Made by a program: the position numbers and the translations under genes | NCBI GenBank assembly: GCA_900100835.1 | Contig: FNCM01000003.1 | Coordinates: 124,001 to 188,000, forward strand | Reading direction: 5' to 3' | DNA: 64,000 bases | From: Selenomonas sp. WCT3 | GTDB lineage: Bacteria > Bacillota > Negativicutes > Selenomonadales > Selenomonadaceae | Notes under the pieces: model-generated | Seen by the model: only the letters and a program-made list of their open reading frames with translations | Told to the model about the DNA's origin: nothing | Database searches by the model: none | In this document: positions 30,301 to 35,096 of the stretch, in pieces | Layout of the letters: every line of letters begins with the position of its first letter | Position numbering within the stretch: position 1 is the first letter of the stretch

Positions 30301-31288
30301 CACAGTTGGTGGAGAAATGGCCTCGAAGTCGACGGTTAACCTTAGCGTTGGAACTGGCGACATAACGGTGCAAGGTATCACCGCTGACAGCGATGTAAGC
30401 ATTGCGGTACAGAATGGCAACATAGAGATGCACGATGTGAATTCGGCTGGGGATGTCACGGTTCAAAATACGGAGATGGGTTCGATTAATGGCACGGACA
30501 TTGTGGCAGCTGGAACCACCCATGTGGCTTTGACCCGTGGTGACCTTTTCTTGAATCTGGCCGAAGGCAAAGCCGTGTTGGTGAAGATGGAAGACAATAC
30601 GGAAGCTTCTCAGGTGGATAAGATTTTGGCAGAAGCAAGCGGTGGAGATGGACCAGATGTTGTCCTGACAGGCAATTACATTCAAATCGGTTCGCTTACT
30701 GCTAAGGAAGGCGATGCGGTATTCCAACTGACGGCTATGGGCCCGAACAATCAGCGGCTAATCGGCGGCAATTTCGCCGTGGAAAGCCTAAGCGCTAAGA
30801 ACGGCACGCAAATGCCGCAGCTCTGGGTGAATGGTGGCTATATGCATGTGGATGAAGGGAACCTGGCCGTGAATGATGTACTGGCTGTGGATAAATTCCA
30901 TTTGGACAATGAACAGACAGACCTGGCCGTTTACGGGCGCACCCCCACCAGAGATGGAGAACAGCTGGTTTATTGGAACAATTTGGATTGGGCTTATCGC
31001 AAAGCCCGCAGCTTCCAGCTTTACACCAACGGAAAAATTCGGACCAGCCGGGCCGTTCTGATTGATGCCGGCAGGAACTACAAAAAACTCTACGGGGATA
31101 ACCTCAGCGTAGTGGATATGATGCGTGAGCGGGTAACGAGTAGCCATGGTCAGTTTACCTTTGACAGCGCGTTGCTGACAGAACCGGGCCGATTCCTGCG
31201 GGAAAAAATGTTTTTGGATACGAAGCCCGCGGAAGCTGACATTCGGCGGCAAAATGCAGGAGATTCCGAAATTGTAGTGGAGCAATAA
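12308..31288 (+). CDS. Giant two-partner-secretion exoprotein (TpsA; LktA-type filamentous adhesin)
   Basis: A predicted secreted filamentous adhesin or toxin of ~6,326 residues. The start at 12308 is preferred because GTGGGGG lies six bases upstream; ATG 12236 and 12260 are alternatives. Residues 1-64 form an unusually long basic signal region. From residue 65 comes the TPS haemagglutination domain (VNNVYNIDPQGTNGSLSYNR, then HLMFLSPNGMVVG). Most of the rest is Gly/Ala/Asn/Val/Thr-rich and looks like beta-helix. Charged linkers lie near 615-701, 1111-1208 and 1485-1581, helical insertions near 3428-3492 and 4360-4544, a threefold repeat near 5451-6010, and a distinct C-terminal domain from about 6195. 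It has almost no cysteine. No transmembrane or anchoring domain was seen. Gene order matches F. necrophorum lktBAC; function is inference. Confidence 0.93.
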   Translation: MAYGYKIKKEAKDWTLASVPYMEWTPRGGRRKTQTRIRQQERQRLLLSLTMATGFLAHPYGISEAAIVTKDGNTIDAVNNVYNIDPQGTNGSLSYNRFREFDLSQGHIANLKFNTDILANLVQNKITINGIVNAVKNNKLDGHLMFLSPNGMVVGATGVINAGQFTGIVPAKTDFDKLYNATNTADITLEAVTGLQQGNYAMGGTIDVSGQINTHSGIMLGAGVINIKDGAELKSTKNIDFSSLVNIGSVSAGLGNLTAVAGTGGDIILTARQESAVKDTKPVLKEDGTPEKDENGNDKTEANTIHWRDRSTNISAAVNIGTDAAAQGVSITSSDGAVKLTAESKSTYEDSTPMTLTDTLKGIVLGEDTIAESLINKLAKAESSANKYLYVNYSSKTNKSAINVGKNSTVKGNSIDIGAKSTVELKQSIAAPKTEKKDSDGKEQKSDSVLPIATVAVSRVYNNADIVLDGKLQATGKDGDGNAITIAADATTTASVKSTASGGANTSAVVGVAVLAGDTKANVAVNAPQGTDESFKAEAGKAAIKAVTNSNIAVEAGATGAGKSYVVSTVGVANYDNTAAVSVDRSIKAGAVDIAAENKVSGFKMTVDNTLKAAAANEGGKDTAQTSDEDKAKDNADAAAEQNASQSGDDNKKKSANPEKTIQDASADTTKKQAGDAQEGVQKVKDKVEGTNKSGSNEAKTSAFGLGASVGVVANKNDANIALGKNAVITATAVENGADGGVNASAKSLMTASADKEDSLQFTVKNAQANSAKVEIGAAVLVSNVKNNANILLDNEGDKSAQIKGEAISLGAVAGMGEYEKDSEKKTSSLSYAVSNEEKANKDKPATVVLDGSVGINNLQNNAVVLLGQKSQLEGSALTLSTDATTKAAGKYGGEEDNSKVGIGATVGIQNISGNSLIMAGKETVLTGALVSATANNSIDAKNEVKNAGKGDSFGISGMVALSYGDSNSIVSLDDEAAVNAPVMAMLMAVNSTTVDNSARSEFTGKESSKAFGIGVGIVNYDVNSLAMVSDNGSGISAPAGDTTDAEKAAQKIYQNATLARSVAGDTFSGKMGDATASGNKGTITTGNLSASAITLGMIQNDAKAKTVSTSAEDKAENANERKDSEKWTNWSKKGKEGANDAKKNTEDLEQDKVEAQNESAAPTIGETSQKNNASGAGKEASSAANPDETPKDDGAAPAANKSAGASIGIEGSAALTFLDGRTDAVLDNVTVKNVGDTAVESVSLSATDFLGAITTGGTDIKNSLKSGSSATKVGIGGTFAMNSSNRDVDAFLRNVNLPQVKSVQNSASKTGLEVVAGMGVSASKGNGTNVAGAGAVYYNRAEQDIHALLLDNIITSDGTGNITSKAVSTDYQIAGGLTANSASGENTNVGVGGVVAISNLETNLSSAIIGGSYQNLKSVDIEAQKGTTQIDGALAATYAGGNSGYGFEGAFAYGSVKNTTSAYISGATIVGAQDSTVNVKAGEIPVQKTEEQRSTEKGQIENNTNLTDIIKSLLKASVDADKTNKENLEDKGIDTTGKSYLDTSSASSSLDDDAKTTDEGKIVDDAAGDEDAAKDELGKNHSLTITAAMAGGWNGNAGAGAGIAYNYVKNDLAADIKGSTITADTVAGEAASDSKIISVGAGVAIGGKSFNGAGSGSWNDLKNDTKVTFENNTITGKNISEQAQNTSSIINIAGEVAGGKGMAIGLSLAYNSLNNTTGTYLKGNVITLSEDADNSVKLAAANQGKALAVAGGVDVNISQSTFGAVGTVAINRGVNNTESIVDGKENGEKTKLDKVKELSVTAEELTKKTTVAGSVSVGGKKVGIGGAVAYTSVGTDGTREKLRAEINNADITTTDAGTIEVSTKDSKTEGTNTDKSRIITVGAGFGVSWGSNLFNLQGGAAVSDIYKDSLAALNNTNINANNADSHPIINITADTKSKINTVGVGGTVDINTEVKGTAGVAINRLYQDTKAEMATDSGTTTVNAGLTQVRAAGDGDIHSVGVGGTVGVGGQVAFAGSGSYNYLANNVDAVIKNQNLTANNSIGVVAQSDDRLYNFAGGFAIGANTKAGIGAAVSINKISGNTNALVQGGSLQAADTGSIKVTRPQDENLFTTEKLDLTTDRQRLSENRKEETKSGIVVDSSAAHTIISQLASGGVAASGSVGVDLAGTVNLNTVQGNTTAKIQDAVLNAEDKHSDVNVNAVDYTNFGSFTGTPTVGVAATAGVSVGVSANWETFDRTTAAEISSNSAKKNLYAKNLTVDATAKHGSSALSFAGAVGAAATAGVASGDSIMRHSNTSTTSALLKNMNAVFDGTAEIKAEHLGNSRAMNIGASLAGGYAAVAAGAGVAVMDDASTVKAEVDSSDLKAKSSTNGKNISVLAKNENNWKNTLVTASAAVGLGAGLAANVGINNTTSETAALVTNSQLEAENVTVKAADKLVADATGGVGAAGVGGVGVSVALNNINSSVSAHVSGGSVKAAKDIAVKAEEERHFESSVTGAAVGGIGVGVNVAVTSVGKGITQAQLSNAKDENGNTTSVNNTTQNEINIHLNGSQGVNNAKGALGVDGAKFFGLSDKDSDLNAAKNAQVSLDVPKAKSDKQGVHTGVNRALLTAAENVNVTAQETNDITAKNVTVNVGGTAVGVTDAIIHTNYDTDVTVSGATITGREININALQGQKNNGSEITVTAVSVGAGLGVGVGYAGIANNGATDVNISGSTLKGVENVTVGAADESKSKTQITNVGVAALNVTTTFASVENNSNVGVTLGSDNNLAAAKTIAVDAKKANVLEAHTQGVGVGGVNVAVNHATIEDKGTAAAKITGTTNVTGTDANTRAEKFHLGAANDTTGKLSAGNTAVSLLGVSRMRGKGVMNMGAEVNVAGGSYKAKTVEFAAQLGTVNGRTLEGNVKGHNVSAVAVAPDAVVLNTEVNSKVIVNNSTFAEDADLILDNESYVDRKAYIYGVTAGAVAVGNTSADISGKATLESGLTGKNEITKVNSLQVLTYGENTGKALADAGGGGIVGYVGAHVDNESTNNVTSSLGGKWEVKGETRLLAAQKDEVRLTASEGHGGVAGVGGTSVDNRINTTTIAMVKDNTEITTDRIHVGTDNSVITGAYDDTDAKGNKDVQTYTLKDYFGGVISGNRLRSLIDLTENGTVTIGKDAKITTNKLQEYVASSQNNLTNLVQAKGGGVVAVTDAVSDLDIDVSNKVNVEQGVTLSNEKMASTEDIILAAYDDQTIKSQVDGTVYAGVISPIVAKNNIDMNRKSEVSVAGNIASSANVGLFAGANKSGVLSNLDADLKSGAYNYSVIAITVPRVNYDITADKGMVNVSGTVRSTRDINVIASGGKEEIVKDESLWNWAKGGSSTDKKFLTSDAVTAEESSDDMKKSTVNVTGSLIAGTANPINLLISGSVAGGFHYTADDNIINQRIMQGITKGTFDYANTLGDRLRELKQLIAAYDGDSTKMAAYIAERDRIQDEMERLGLVEKDAAGNVVQYLNSGRSVYYVEIPDIATSGGNINVQANDLVGTGNLHANSAPSVTITNESDAYLKLNNILMGEQGGSIIYNKDTVIPPGKTEGNVKINAINAHRTGADFNEIYGRTDSTAAGLLVQNTKTFSGGKTSTISLTPELEQEIDNSTEMSAEEKANYKQAINNGEMKYTAITDVEVNGKISNYYGNVTISNASGDIRINGGTKDRPTGVDGNTVKLIAINGTIAQDYKEGIVNINGDPEKYLADKAASMKNSLGLSDTNNDTKDKVEAYTRADSSQEATGYIAGRDVYVSAANVNVNGLIQSGYKTYAATVTEEQLAAAKTRPASQASVVQNRTMYKVNAGGAKWNDTDKVFDYVPQVYWDPSTDKLVVEDIDTQGGKVYLTGKIASTGDGRILAADGAAEISVINETSLDMNVGNVLNNQREGVITIADTAKDTWTEYKKGQTRSITGYANYLKTHAGDSDIYAGAVKSDNTLSVGSAIAYGVKDNQAYTWVNGNSVETTRTYMHYERRGMWGLVQTADEESLKGWQQSSTPIDQKEGARLGLPEGAVITQSDNVPASGILRLDGNTTKQEADRIFDRDHWVTRSGFLGWFKHIYDRWKVGTSTIQLYNYSLNASQPITIGLIGAEAGKIDIKSTNDSGGSINLTGNVANSHNAASLLVSSQAGGIFQNDGTTLKSELVNLTAKDDIKNIHITSVGAKDGNNVVDNIKLSAISTGKGDIDITAVGGVLENQSLPGNVEIVALKSQNGNTAFRSDAALGDVTLRATGNITQSGSGITVEGRGINLTSKNGGIGTANQAINLVASDLTYATDRSGAQVNADAKASIYLTEAADGGAMRVGKIESQEGDVTLTVANGGFIDALSGDDKSGSVGSVDEMVHRWIDAGLIDGEKDAQGNYIYKGAYIEGLEKNRDDYEASVTAAYDTEHGGKTQAQWLAEYTGQKSAVEDIYASAAYRNYLSNKEKYDKLSQDERQQLADNKDSAFLAYAESAEQYAPYSGYDTAEAYLQATAAYKYSQYADADTYLANDATYQDLVNRAEHPTFEWTKDMMLYAVSEKIVNSDSGSSNQTDRAANVLGRNVTLSAAKGAVGTFADQSTTVTVEELTGNDSIAKMKELMNVNAADVTVRRDESGNLLSFEIKGNMPLGVKAEGILNVVAGGNISVAGRKDAAGEHSAINVGTIDATQNNTTGDVRLHSDKGIYNANDADITNITGKNLILTGGTESIGTADKALTISLSGDLTEARANKNVFIKNGNHNDFLRLGAMFAGDTISLSSEKGFKMSTASEDIAESYINAGKKLEFTTNATEGIVGEADSAIRLLNDRATVNLAAQSAYIKGLGSLALGIQNGTLVLGNIETAGEFTAVSEGSLTEIGTITAGGNVNLEAADSLNLGGQVKAGDLENAKKELTLKAAKGNITQTDKGAITADTVKTFNGKSLLLENEDNAFNSIEVDGMETSAAEKPAIAGDVRIVNNADGLTAAVKRNVDGDIAILNLRDSGTLTNVGSLTATGEIDLLAKGVLSQGAATTFTAGKNVVLTSAGDAVQQAADAGIQADMVTVTSAKNIDLQGTGNQFAAITVQSSAGDAGIQGSVLVKDSADKLALSVQPVVNGNIEVTNAKAQGTLQVLSDMHAAGDGADVAGHITLISDGNMQLDKKLTAADSVTLTATVGDVAIGGDISTGILEPSDIDFDTGALQGTYNSLAIWAGGAVQEAAGVSITSPVVETYSGKGVSLDSEKNRFEVFLADTMTGHTEINGSIKVVTSCDESFTVGVGASVRGDAEFINFHKMGGLGILIKVVEEEDKEIKVLGGNGADGNLVLKASQDVVLLGNANAKHDIVIDSTQGGSFYGLGRGMVAGNDVKVSVGDQITYIGTIQAGHDMDMQVQQPSSDSAGIHIGALIRDTLLTAGNEADFLVNGDGTIEMLGNVEAKKDITMDVSGKGDIGIKNTITSQEESILVQVDEGDIYIGVDETPEAETVKAKKNVTIGTDLGTVYILGKTFTENGDIAMKAGKKTYQEGAEYSNFIISDDGQVLSGGGIGLYGRNGDIEITEDIQAKKSIFVSIAEQGNITFGRDISVTENVELSTEKGDITVGHIVNADNGMVHLDSGDGNVLVGKDITAGEDITISTQQGNIIVGDTGTGNDGDILAKAGNVFIQTDKGNVGIVKTVTAQAGSLSVVSGQGDILIGNNGPDVKTVTASENIDLTAEDGRIVVYGKTSTENGDISLTAHRADYIAGEENSSFIIDQNGKLEAGRALNLNVGNGDLHVSDRIQSKKDLATEIAEKGSIYFDTDVDVEGKVKVKTDEGDIYVGHDVQADGDIAMTAETGTIHVGAAVNSADGNVNLATGQGDIDIGKEVRAATGSIGIQVGTGSVTIGNNGPDVETVTAQQSIDVGVDIGQIKIYGKTSTKAGDIAMRAGAEQYTPGYTNFIIEQNGLLESGQDIYLTGRNGDLRVTDAIQAKRDLYANVLEGGSVSFDKTVTLKGQVAVNTDVGQITIEGKVDASSVNLSTQQGNITVGGEMASKSTVNLSVGTGDITVQGITADSDVSIAVQNGNIEMHDVNSAGDVTVQNTEMGSINGTDIVAAGTTHVALTRGDLFLNLAEGKAVLVKMEDNTEASQVDKILAEASGGDGPDVVLTGNYIQIGSLTAKEGDAVFQLTAMGPNNQRLIGGNFAVESLSAKNGTQMPQLWVNGGYMHVDEGNLAVNDVLAVDKFHLDNEQTDLAVYGRTPTRDGEQLVYWNNLDWAYRKARSFQLYTNGKIRTSRAVLIDAGRNYKKLYGDNLSVVDMMRERVTSSHGQFTFDSALLTEPGRFLREKMFLDTKPAEADIRRQNAGDSEIVVEQ
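12387..12393 (+). repeat. G7 tract in the signal region of the giant TpsA gene
   Basis: Seven consecutive G at codons 27-29 (Pro-Arg-Gly-Gly). A one-base slip would send translation into a frame that closes at about position 12455, abolishing the exoprotein. Tracts of this length can be phase variable, though G/C7 also occurs in hypF in this window. Confidence 0.6.
28658..30330 (+). repeat. Threefold ~200-residue repeat inside the giant TpsA gene
   Basis: Three tandem copies begin at about 28658, 29315 and 29882. The same landmark (GKT-S/T followed by GDI) recurs at residues 5480, 5698 and 5887, giving periods of 218 and 189 codons. Each copy contains a variant of NFII-x-NG, then a run of short GDI-x-VG strands. 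The amino-acid pattern is conserved more than the DNA, so the copies are old. Confidence 0.8.
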
Positions 31289-31311
31289 GGCGTTTAGGAG
31301 GTTATGAGACG

Positions 31312-31746
31312 ATGAACCAGAAAGCAGAAGCATTCCAAGCATACCTAACGGAAAAAGACATTCATTCCTTTTCCGTTGATGAATTGAAGGGAGACGGACA
31401 GAAAACCGTGGTGTTTCGCTCCTTTCTCACGATAGAGGGGCAGCAGCTTCCCACTATTGTGATTTTGGATGAGACCATTTTCGCCTTAGTGCGGGTACAG
31501 ATAGCACCGAAGGCTATGTCGGAAGAAAATCAGTTGGAACTCTTGGCCCGCGTCAACGAGGAATCTTCTGGCTACAAGCCCTTCAAGCTGTACTTGAACA
31601 AAGAAGGGGACTTGCTATTGGATGTGTGCCTGGTAATTGAGGAAGAACTGAAGGGAGATACAATCTACACGATGTTCTCACTCATCATCGACTATTTAAA
31701 CGCCAATTACCGCCAACTTATGAAAGTGATTTGGCAAGGGGAATGA
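31312..31746 (+). CDS. Small cytosolic protein after TpsA, YbjN-like
   Basis: A 144-residue protein without signal peptide or membrane segment, acidic and alpha/beta in pattern. It resembles YbjN-type or type III secretion chaperone-like folds: an N-terminal helix, then strands VVFRSFLTIEGQQLPTIVIL, a helix, LYLNKEGDLLLDVCLV, and a long C-terminal helix. Family assignment is tentative. AGGAGG sits 10 bases before the ATG, and only 23 bases separate it from the giant gene, so it is the last gene of the secretion operon before a terminator. This is the position of lktC in F. necrophorum. A role as chaperone or export factor is inference. Confidence 0.75.
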   Translation: MNQKAEAFQAYLTEKDIHSFSVDELKGDGQKTVVFRSFLTIEGQQLPTIVILDETIFALVRVQIAPKAMSEENQLELLARVNEESSGYKPFKLYLNKEGDLLLDVCLVIEEELKGDTIYTMFSLIIDYLNANYRQLMKVIWQGE

Positions 31747-31785
31747 GAGCAGATGTGGTATTGGTAAGCTGCCTTTGTTAAACGA

Positions 31786-31826
31786 GCAAAGCTCCTGGAG
31801 CATGGACTTTAGGAGCTTTGCTTTTT
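31786..31826 (+). terminator. Terminator of the two-partner secretion operon
   Basis: GCAAAGCTCCT (31786-31796) and AGGAGCTTTGC (31811-31821) form an 11-bp perfect stem followed by five T. It closes the SYLF-TpsB-TpsA-YbjN-like gene set. Confidence 0.88.
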
Positions 31827-31942
31827 CTATTGCCAGTTTCTTGGGGCGGAAAAGCAGGAAGGTTCTCTATCGCTGTAGAAATACAAAGCGAAGAAATATT
31901 CTGTTTTTTTATAATCGGGCAAGAGAAAAGGAGTGTATGAAA

Positions 31943-32764
31943 ATGAATCGGACAAAGAAGGTTATGGCATCTCTTCTGGCAGGTTTGCTGATCGGCAGCA
32001 CCAGTTATGCGGCAACCGCTGACCGGGAGAGCATTGCCCAAGTAGCTCTGCTGCAATCCTTGGCGCAAGGGTATTTTGGTGGTACGGTGACGGTGGGGCA
32101 GCTTCGCAGGCTCGGGGATACGGGTATCGGAACTTTTGAAGGCCTCAACGGTGAGATGATTGTGTTGGATGGCAAGGTCTATCAGGCCTTAGGGGATGGG
32201 CGCGTCGTCGTTGCTCCGGACAAGACGATTATCCCCTATGCCACGGTGACTTTCTTTGACAAGGATATTGCCGTTAATTTAACGGATATCAAGGATAAAG
32301 CAGCCTTTGAAACGATTTTGAATGAGGAAGTTCAAAAGCAAGGCGCAAACAGCTTCTACATGGTGAAACTCCATGCGCAGTTTGATTCGGTTTTATTCCG
32401 CAGTGAATACGGAAGCACGGAGCCGTATCCTACTCTAGTGGAAGCCTTGAAGGGGAAACAGACTGAGTTTACCGAGAAAAATATTAAGGGCACCTTGGTC
32501 GGCCTCTATTGCCCCAGCTACATGGGAGAACTGAATTCGGTGGGCTGGCATTTCCATTTCCTGTCGGATGACAAGAAGAAGGGCGGCCACATCTTAGAAC
32601 TTTCCCTTGACAAGGGTACTATCTATCTGGATAAAACGGACAAGTTCACCATGATTTTGCATGATGATAAAAAATTCCACGATATCAATCTGGCCAAGGA
32701 TATGAAGGAAGATATCCGCAGCGCCGAGCAGGATACCAAGAGCAGTTTACAGGGAGGAAAATAA
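31943..32764 (+). CDS. budA: Exported alpha-acetolactate decarboxylase
   Basis: Converts 2-acetolactate to acetoin and CO2. The chain of 273 residues contains the family blocks GTFEGLNGEMIVLDGKVYQ, ATVTFF and GLYCPSYM, and the zinc-site cluster GWHFHFLSDD followed by GGHIL, with three histidines. A signal peptide (about 1-24, ending SYAAT) predicts export to the periplasm, as in the secreted Brevibacillus enzyme but unlike most fermentative ones. AAGGAG is 9 bases before ATG 31943; the ATG at 31937 is too close. No acetolactate synthase or acetoin reductase gene is nearby. Confidence 0.93.
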   Translation: MNRTKKVMASLLAGLLIGSTSYAATADRESIAQVALLQSLAQGYFGGTVTVGQLRRLGDTGIGTFEGLNGEMIVLDGKVYQALGDGRVVVAPDKTIIPYATVTFFDKDIAVNLTDIKDKAAFETILNEEVQKQGANSFYMVKLHAQFDSVLFRSEYGSTEPYPTLVEALKGKQTEFTEKNIKGTLVGLYCPSYMGELNSVGWHFHFLSDDKKKGGHILELSLDKGTIYLDKTDKFTMILHDDKKFHDINLAKDMKEDIRSAEQDTKSSLQGGK

Positions 32765-32876
32765 TCCCAGCACTCACCGTACAGGCATCGATTGCCATTC
32801 AAGCTACCAGAGTATCGCCAAGTTTGACGGATTTGCTGGAATGTATTTACGCAGAAATAAATCATGGAGGCTCAAA

Positions 32877-34118
32877 ATGTCAGTAAGGAGTATGCAGATA
32901 CGCGTTAATCCTGTTTATCTTACCGCTAAGACTGCGGTGTGCTTGATGGAAAAGGCGGGAATACCAGGGGCGGCTAAGATTGCTCGTGCTTTAGCTTTAG
33001 AAGACAAGGCATTGCTGCCCAAAATGACAGATGCGGAAACCATTCTGGGCAATGCGTTGGTGGTGGAGGCCAAGTATCGTACCATGTGCCGCTTGATTGA
33101 GGCTTCTGGGATTAAGACCGTGGTGGATTTGCCCTGCGGTTATACGCCAAAGGCCATGTATATGACGGAGCATGCACGGAATTTTGTTGGCCTGGACCTT
33201 CCTATCGTGGTACAGGAAGTTGAACCGATTATCCGTCCGTTGGTTAGTAAAGCAGCAGAGGCATCCTTTCGGGGAGTAGATGCTACCAACTACCCCTCAT
33301 TAAAAGCAGCGCTGCATGATGTTAGCGGGCCTTTATGTATCGCAACGGAAGGCATGATGATGTATTTTAGTGAGGAGGAGGCTGATACCGTTATCGCCAA
33401 TATTCAAACCTTGTTACGGGAATATGGCGGTTGCTGGATAACGCCAGACCCTGAATATGCACTGCAGTTTTGCGGCACCTTTCAGGCTGTTTTCGGCGAG
33501 GAATCGCTGGCAAAACTCATGGCGACTAAGGAAACGGCCCAAGACCAGTCTGCCGTGGCTTCCTTTGGAAATTCTTTCCTCGTCGAACCGGCAGCTATAC
33601 CTGCTACTAAGGCAAGGGCTAATGCGCTTTTAGCAAAGCATGGCCTAAAAGCTGAAATGGTTAATTTAGGGGAACAGCTACCGGAATTAAGCCTTTATAA
33701 GCAGCTTGCGTCAGACCAGATTAGGCGCTTTAAGGAAGCCATGCGTAATTGTCATTATTGGCTCATTACCCTTGACGAGAAAAAGGGATTAGAAGATACG
33801 GCCAGACATAGGGAAGAATATCCCTTTGGGTTGCAATATACGTTAAATGAGAAAATCCTCCATCTATCCCTGTGTGGCAGGCTTGACACCATCTCGGCAC
33901 CGGAACTGCTTATCATGTGGGAGAAAGTCAATATTGGCGGAAGTATTGAAGGGGTAAGGATTGATTGTACCCGACTGGAGTATATATCATCGGCAGGGAT
34001 TCGCCTATTGCTGAAAATACAGGAAAGCTGCAGCAGCCCTATCGTATTTTTCCGAGCTAATGAAAAAGTAAAGGAAATTTTGCAGCAGAAAGGTTTGGGG
34101 AAGATGGATGAGAACTAA
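32877..34118 (+). CDS. Leucine-carboxyl-methyltransferase-like domain fused to a STAS domain
   Basis: Two domains. Residues ~1-300 resemble SAM-dependent methyltransferases of the LCMT/PPM1 type, with motif I as VVDLPCGYTPKA, an acidic FVGLDLP strand, and IATEGMMMYFSEEEA. Residues ~315-413 are a STAS domain of the anti-sigma antagonist type: LSLCGRLDTISAPELL and DCTRLEYISSAGIRLLL, with Ser at the phosphorylation position. The start at 32877 has GGAGG 6 bases upstream. The combination suggests a phosphorylation-gated or partner-recruited methyltransferase; the substrate is unknown. No anti-sigma kinase gene is adjacent. A binding-protein gene follows 23 bases later. Confidence 0.85.
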   Translation: MSVRSMQIRVNPVYLTAKTAVCLMEKAGIPGAAKIARALALEDKALLPKMTDAETILGNALVVEAKYRTMCRLIEASGIKTVVDLPCGYTPKAMYMTEHARNFVGLDLPIVVQEVEPIIRPLVSKAAEASFRGVDATNYPSLKAALHDVSGPLCIATEGMMMYFSEEEADTVIANIQTLLREYGGCWITPDPEYALQFCGTFQAVFGEESLAKLMATKETAQDQSAVASFGNSFLVEPAAIPATKARANALLAKHGLKAEMVNLGEQLPELSLYKQLASDQIRRFKEAMRNCHYWLITLDEKKGLEDTARHREEYPFGLQYTLNEKILHLSLCGRLDTISAPELLIMWEKVNIGGSIEGVRIDCTRLEYISSAGIRLLLKIQESCSSPIVFFRANEKVKEILQQKGLGKMDEN

Positions 34119-34141
34119 ATGGTGGAAAGGTGGAAAGAGTT

Positions 34142-34936
34142 ATGCTGAGAAAAACTGCGCTGGTTAAGGGGATAGGTCTGCTATTGATGGCCGTATTGAT
34201 GTTAGTGGGAACAAATGGGGAGGCTGGCCATCTTGAGGATATTTCTGCCCGCGGAACGATTCGGATTGGCACCACGGGAGATTATATCCCTATGTCATAT
34301 TTAAATCCGCAAACGGGAAAATATGAAGGAATTGATGCCGAGTTATCGAAGCTTATTGCCGATTCCTTGGGGGTAAAAATCCAGTATGTGCCGACAACCT
34401 GGCCTACCCTTACCACCGATATGCAGGCAGGCAAATTCGACATTGCTCTTTGCGGCATTTCGCGCAATTACAACCGGGCAAAAAACATGGCCATGTCCGA
34501 TGCCTATGGGGAAGGGCTTTTTGGCAAGACCATCCTCTGTCGTGCCAAGGATGCCAAACGATTCCAAAGCATCGCCGCTATGGATAAGCCAGAAGTTCGG
34601 GTGATGATTAACCCGGGCGGGACAAACGAGAAGTTTGCCCATGCAAATTTTCAGCAGGCCCAGCTTATCGTCTATAAGGACAATGCCGATATTCCCCGTC
34701 AAATTGCCGAGGGCAAGGCGGATATTATGATTACAGAAACTGTGGAGGCTGCCCATTATGTCCGCATGGATAAGCGGCTGGCCGCTCCCCTCAAGGATAA
34801 GCCCTTCACGCGACACTCCTGTGGCATCCTGATGCAAAAAGGCGACCAGGAATGGCTGAACTACATTAACTTTGTACTAGCGGAGTTGAAGATGGATGGT
34901 ACCATGGATAGACTGGAGAAAAAGTATCTGAAATGA
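34142..34936 (+). CDS. Periplasmic cyclohexadienyl dehydratase-like / family 3 solute-binding protein
   Basis: A 264-residue protein with a signal peptide (to about GEAGH) and a family-3 binding fold (RIGTTGDYIPMSY, then GIDAELSKLIADSLG). The stretches INPGGTNEKFAHANF and EGKADIMITETVEAAHY are strongly like PheC-type cyclohexadienyl (prephenate/arogenate) dehydratases, which are enzymes evolved from binding proteins. No transport permease is adjacent, which favours the enzyme over the transporter reading. There is no lipobox. ATG 34142 is chosen with AAAGGTGG upstream. It probably shares a transcript with the methyltransferase-STAS gene. Confidence 0.8.
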   Translation: MLRKTALVKGIGLLLMAVLMLVGTNGEAGHLEDISARGTIRIGTTGDYIPMSYLNPQTGKYEGIDAELSKLIADSLGVKIQYVPTTWPTLTTDMQAGKFDIALCGISRNYNRAKNMAMSDAYGEGLFGKTILCRAKDAKRFQSIAAMDKPEVRVMINPGGTNEKFAHANFQQAQLIVYKDNADIPRQIAEGKADIMITETVEAAHYVRMDKRLAAPLKDKPFTRHSCGILMQKGDQEWLNYINFVLAELKMDGTMDRLEKKYLK

Positions 34937-35096
34937 ATATGGGAATAAATACAAGGCAAGACTGTCTTAGTGGCGGCCTTTCAAGTTTCGAGGACAATCG
35001 GGACGTGGTGGTTTGAAAACAACCGATTTGGGACGCTGCTATAGGATTTTTGCCTGAAGGTAAATTCGAAGTTGTGTTTGATGGGAGGGTGGCATT

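Noticed and set aside
28000..30400. CRISPR array
   Set aside because: The periodic repeats are in-frame coding repeats of about 570-660 bases with diverged DNA, not short identical direct repeats with unique spacers.
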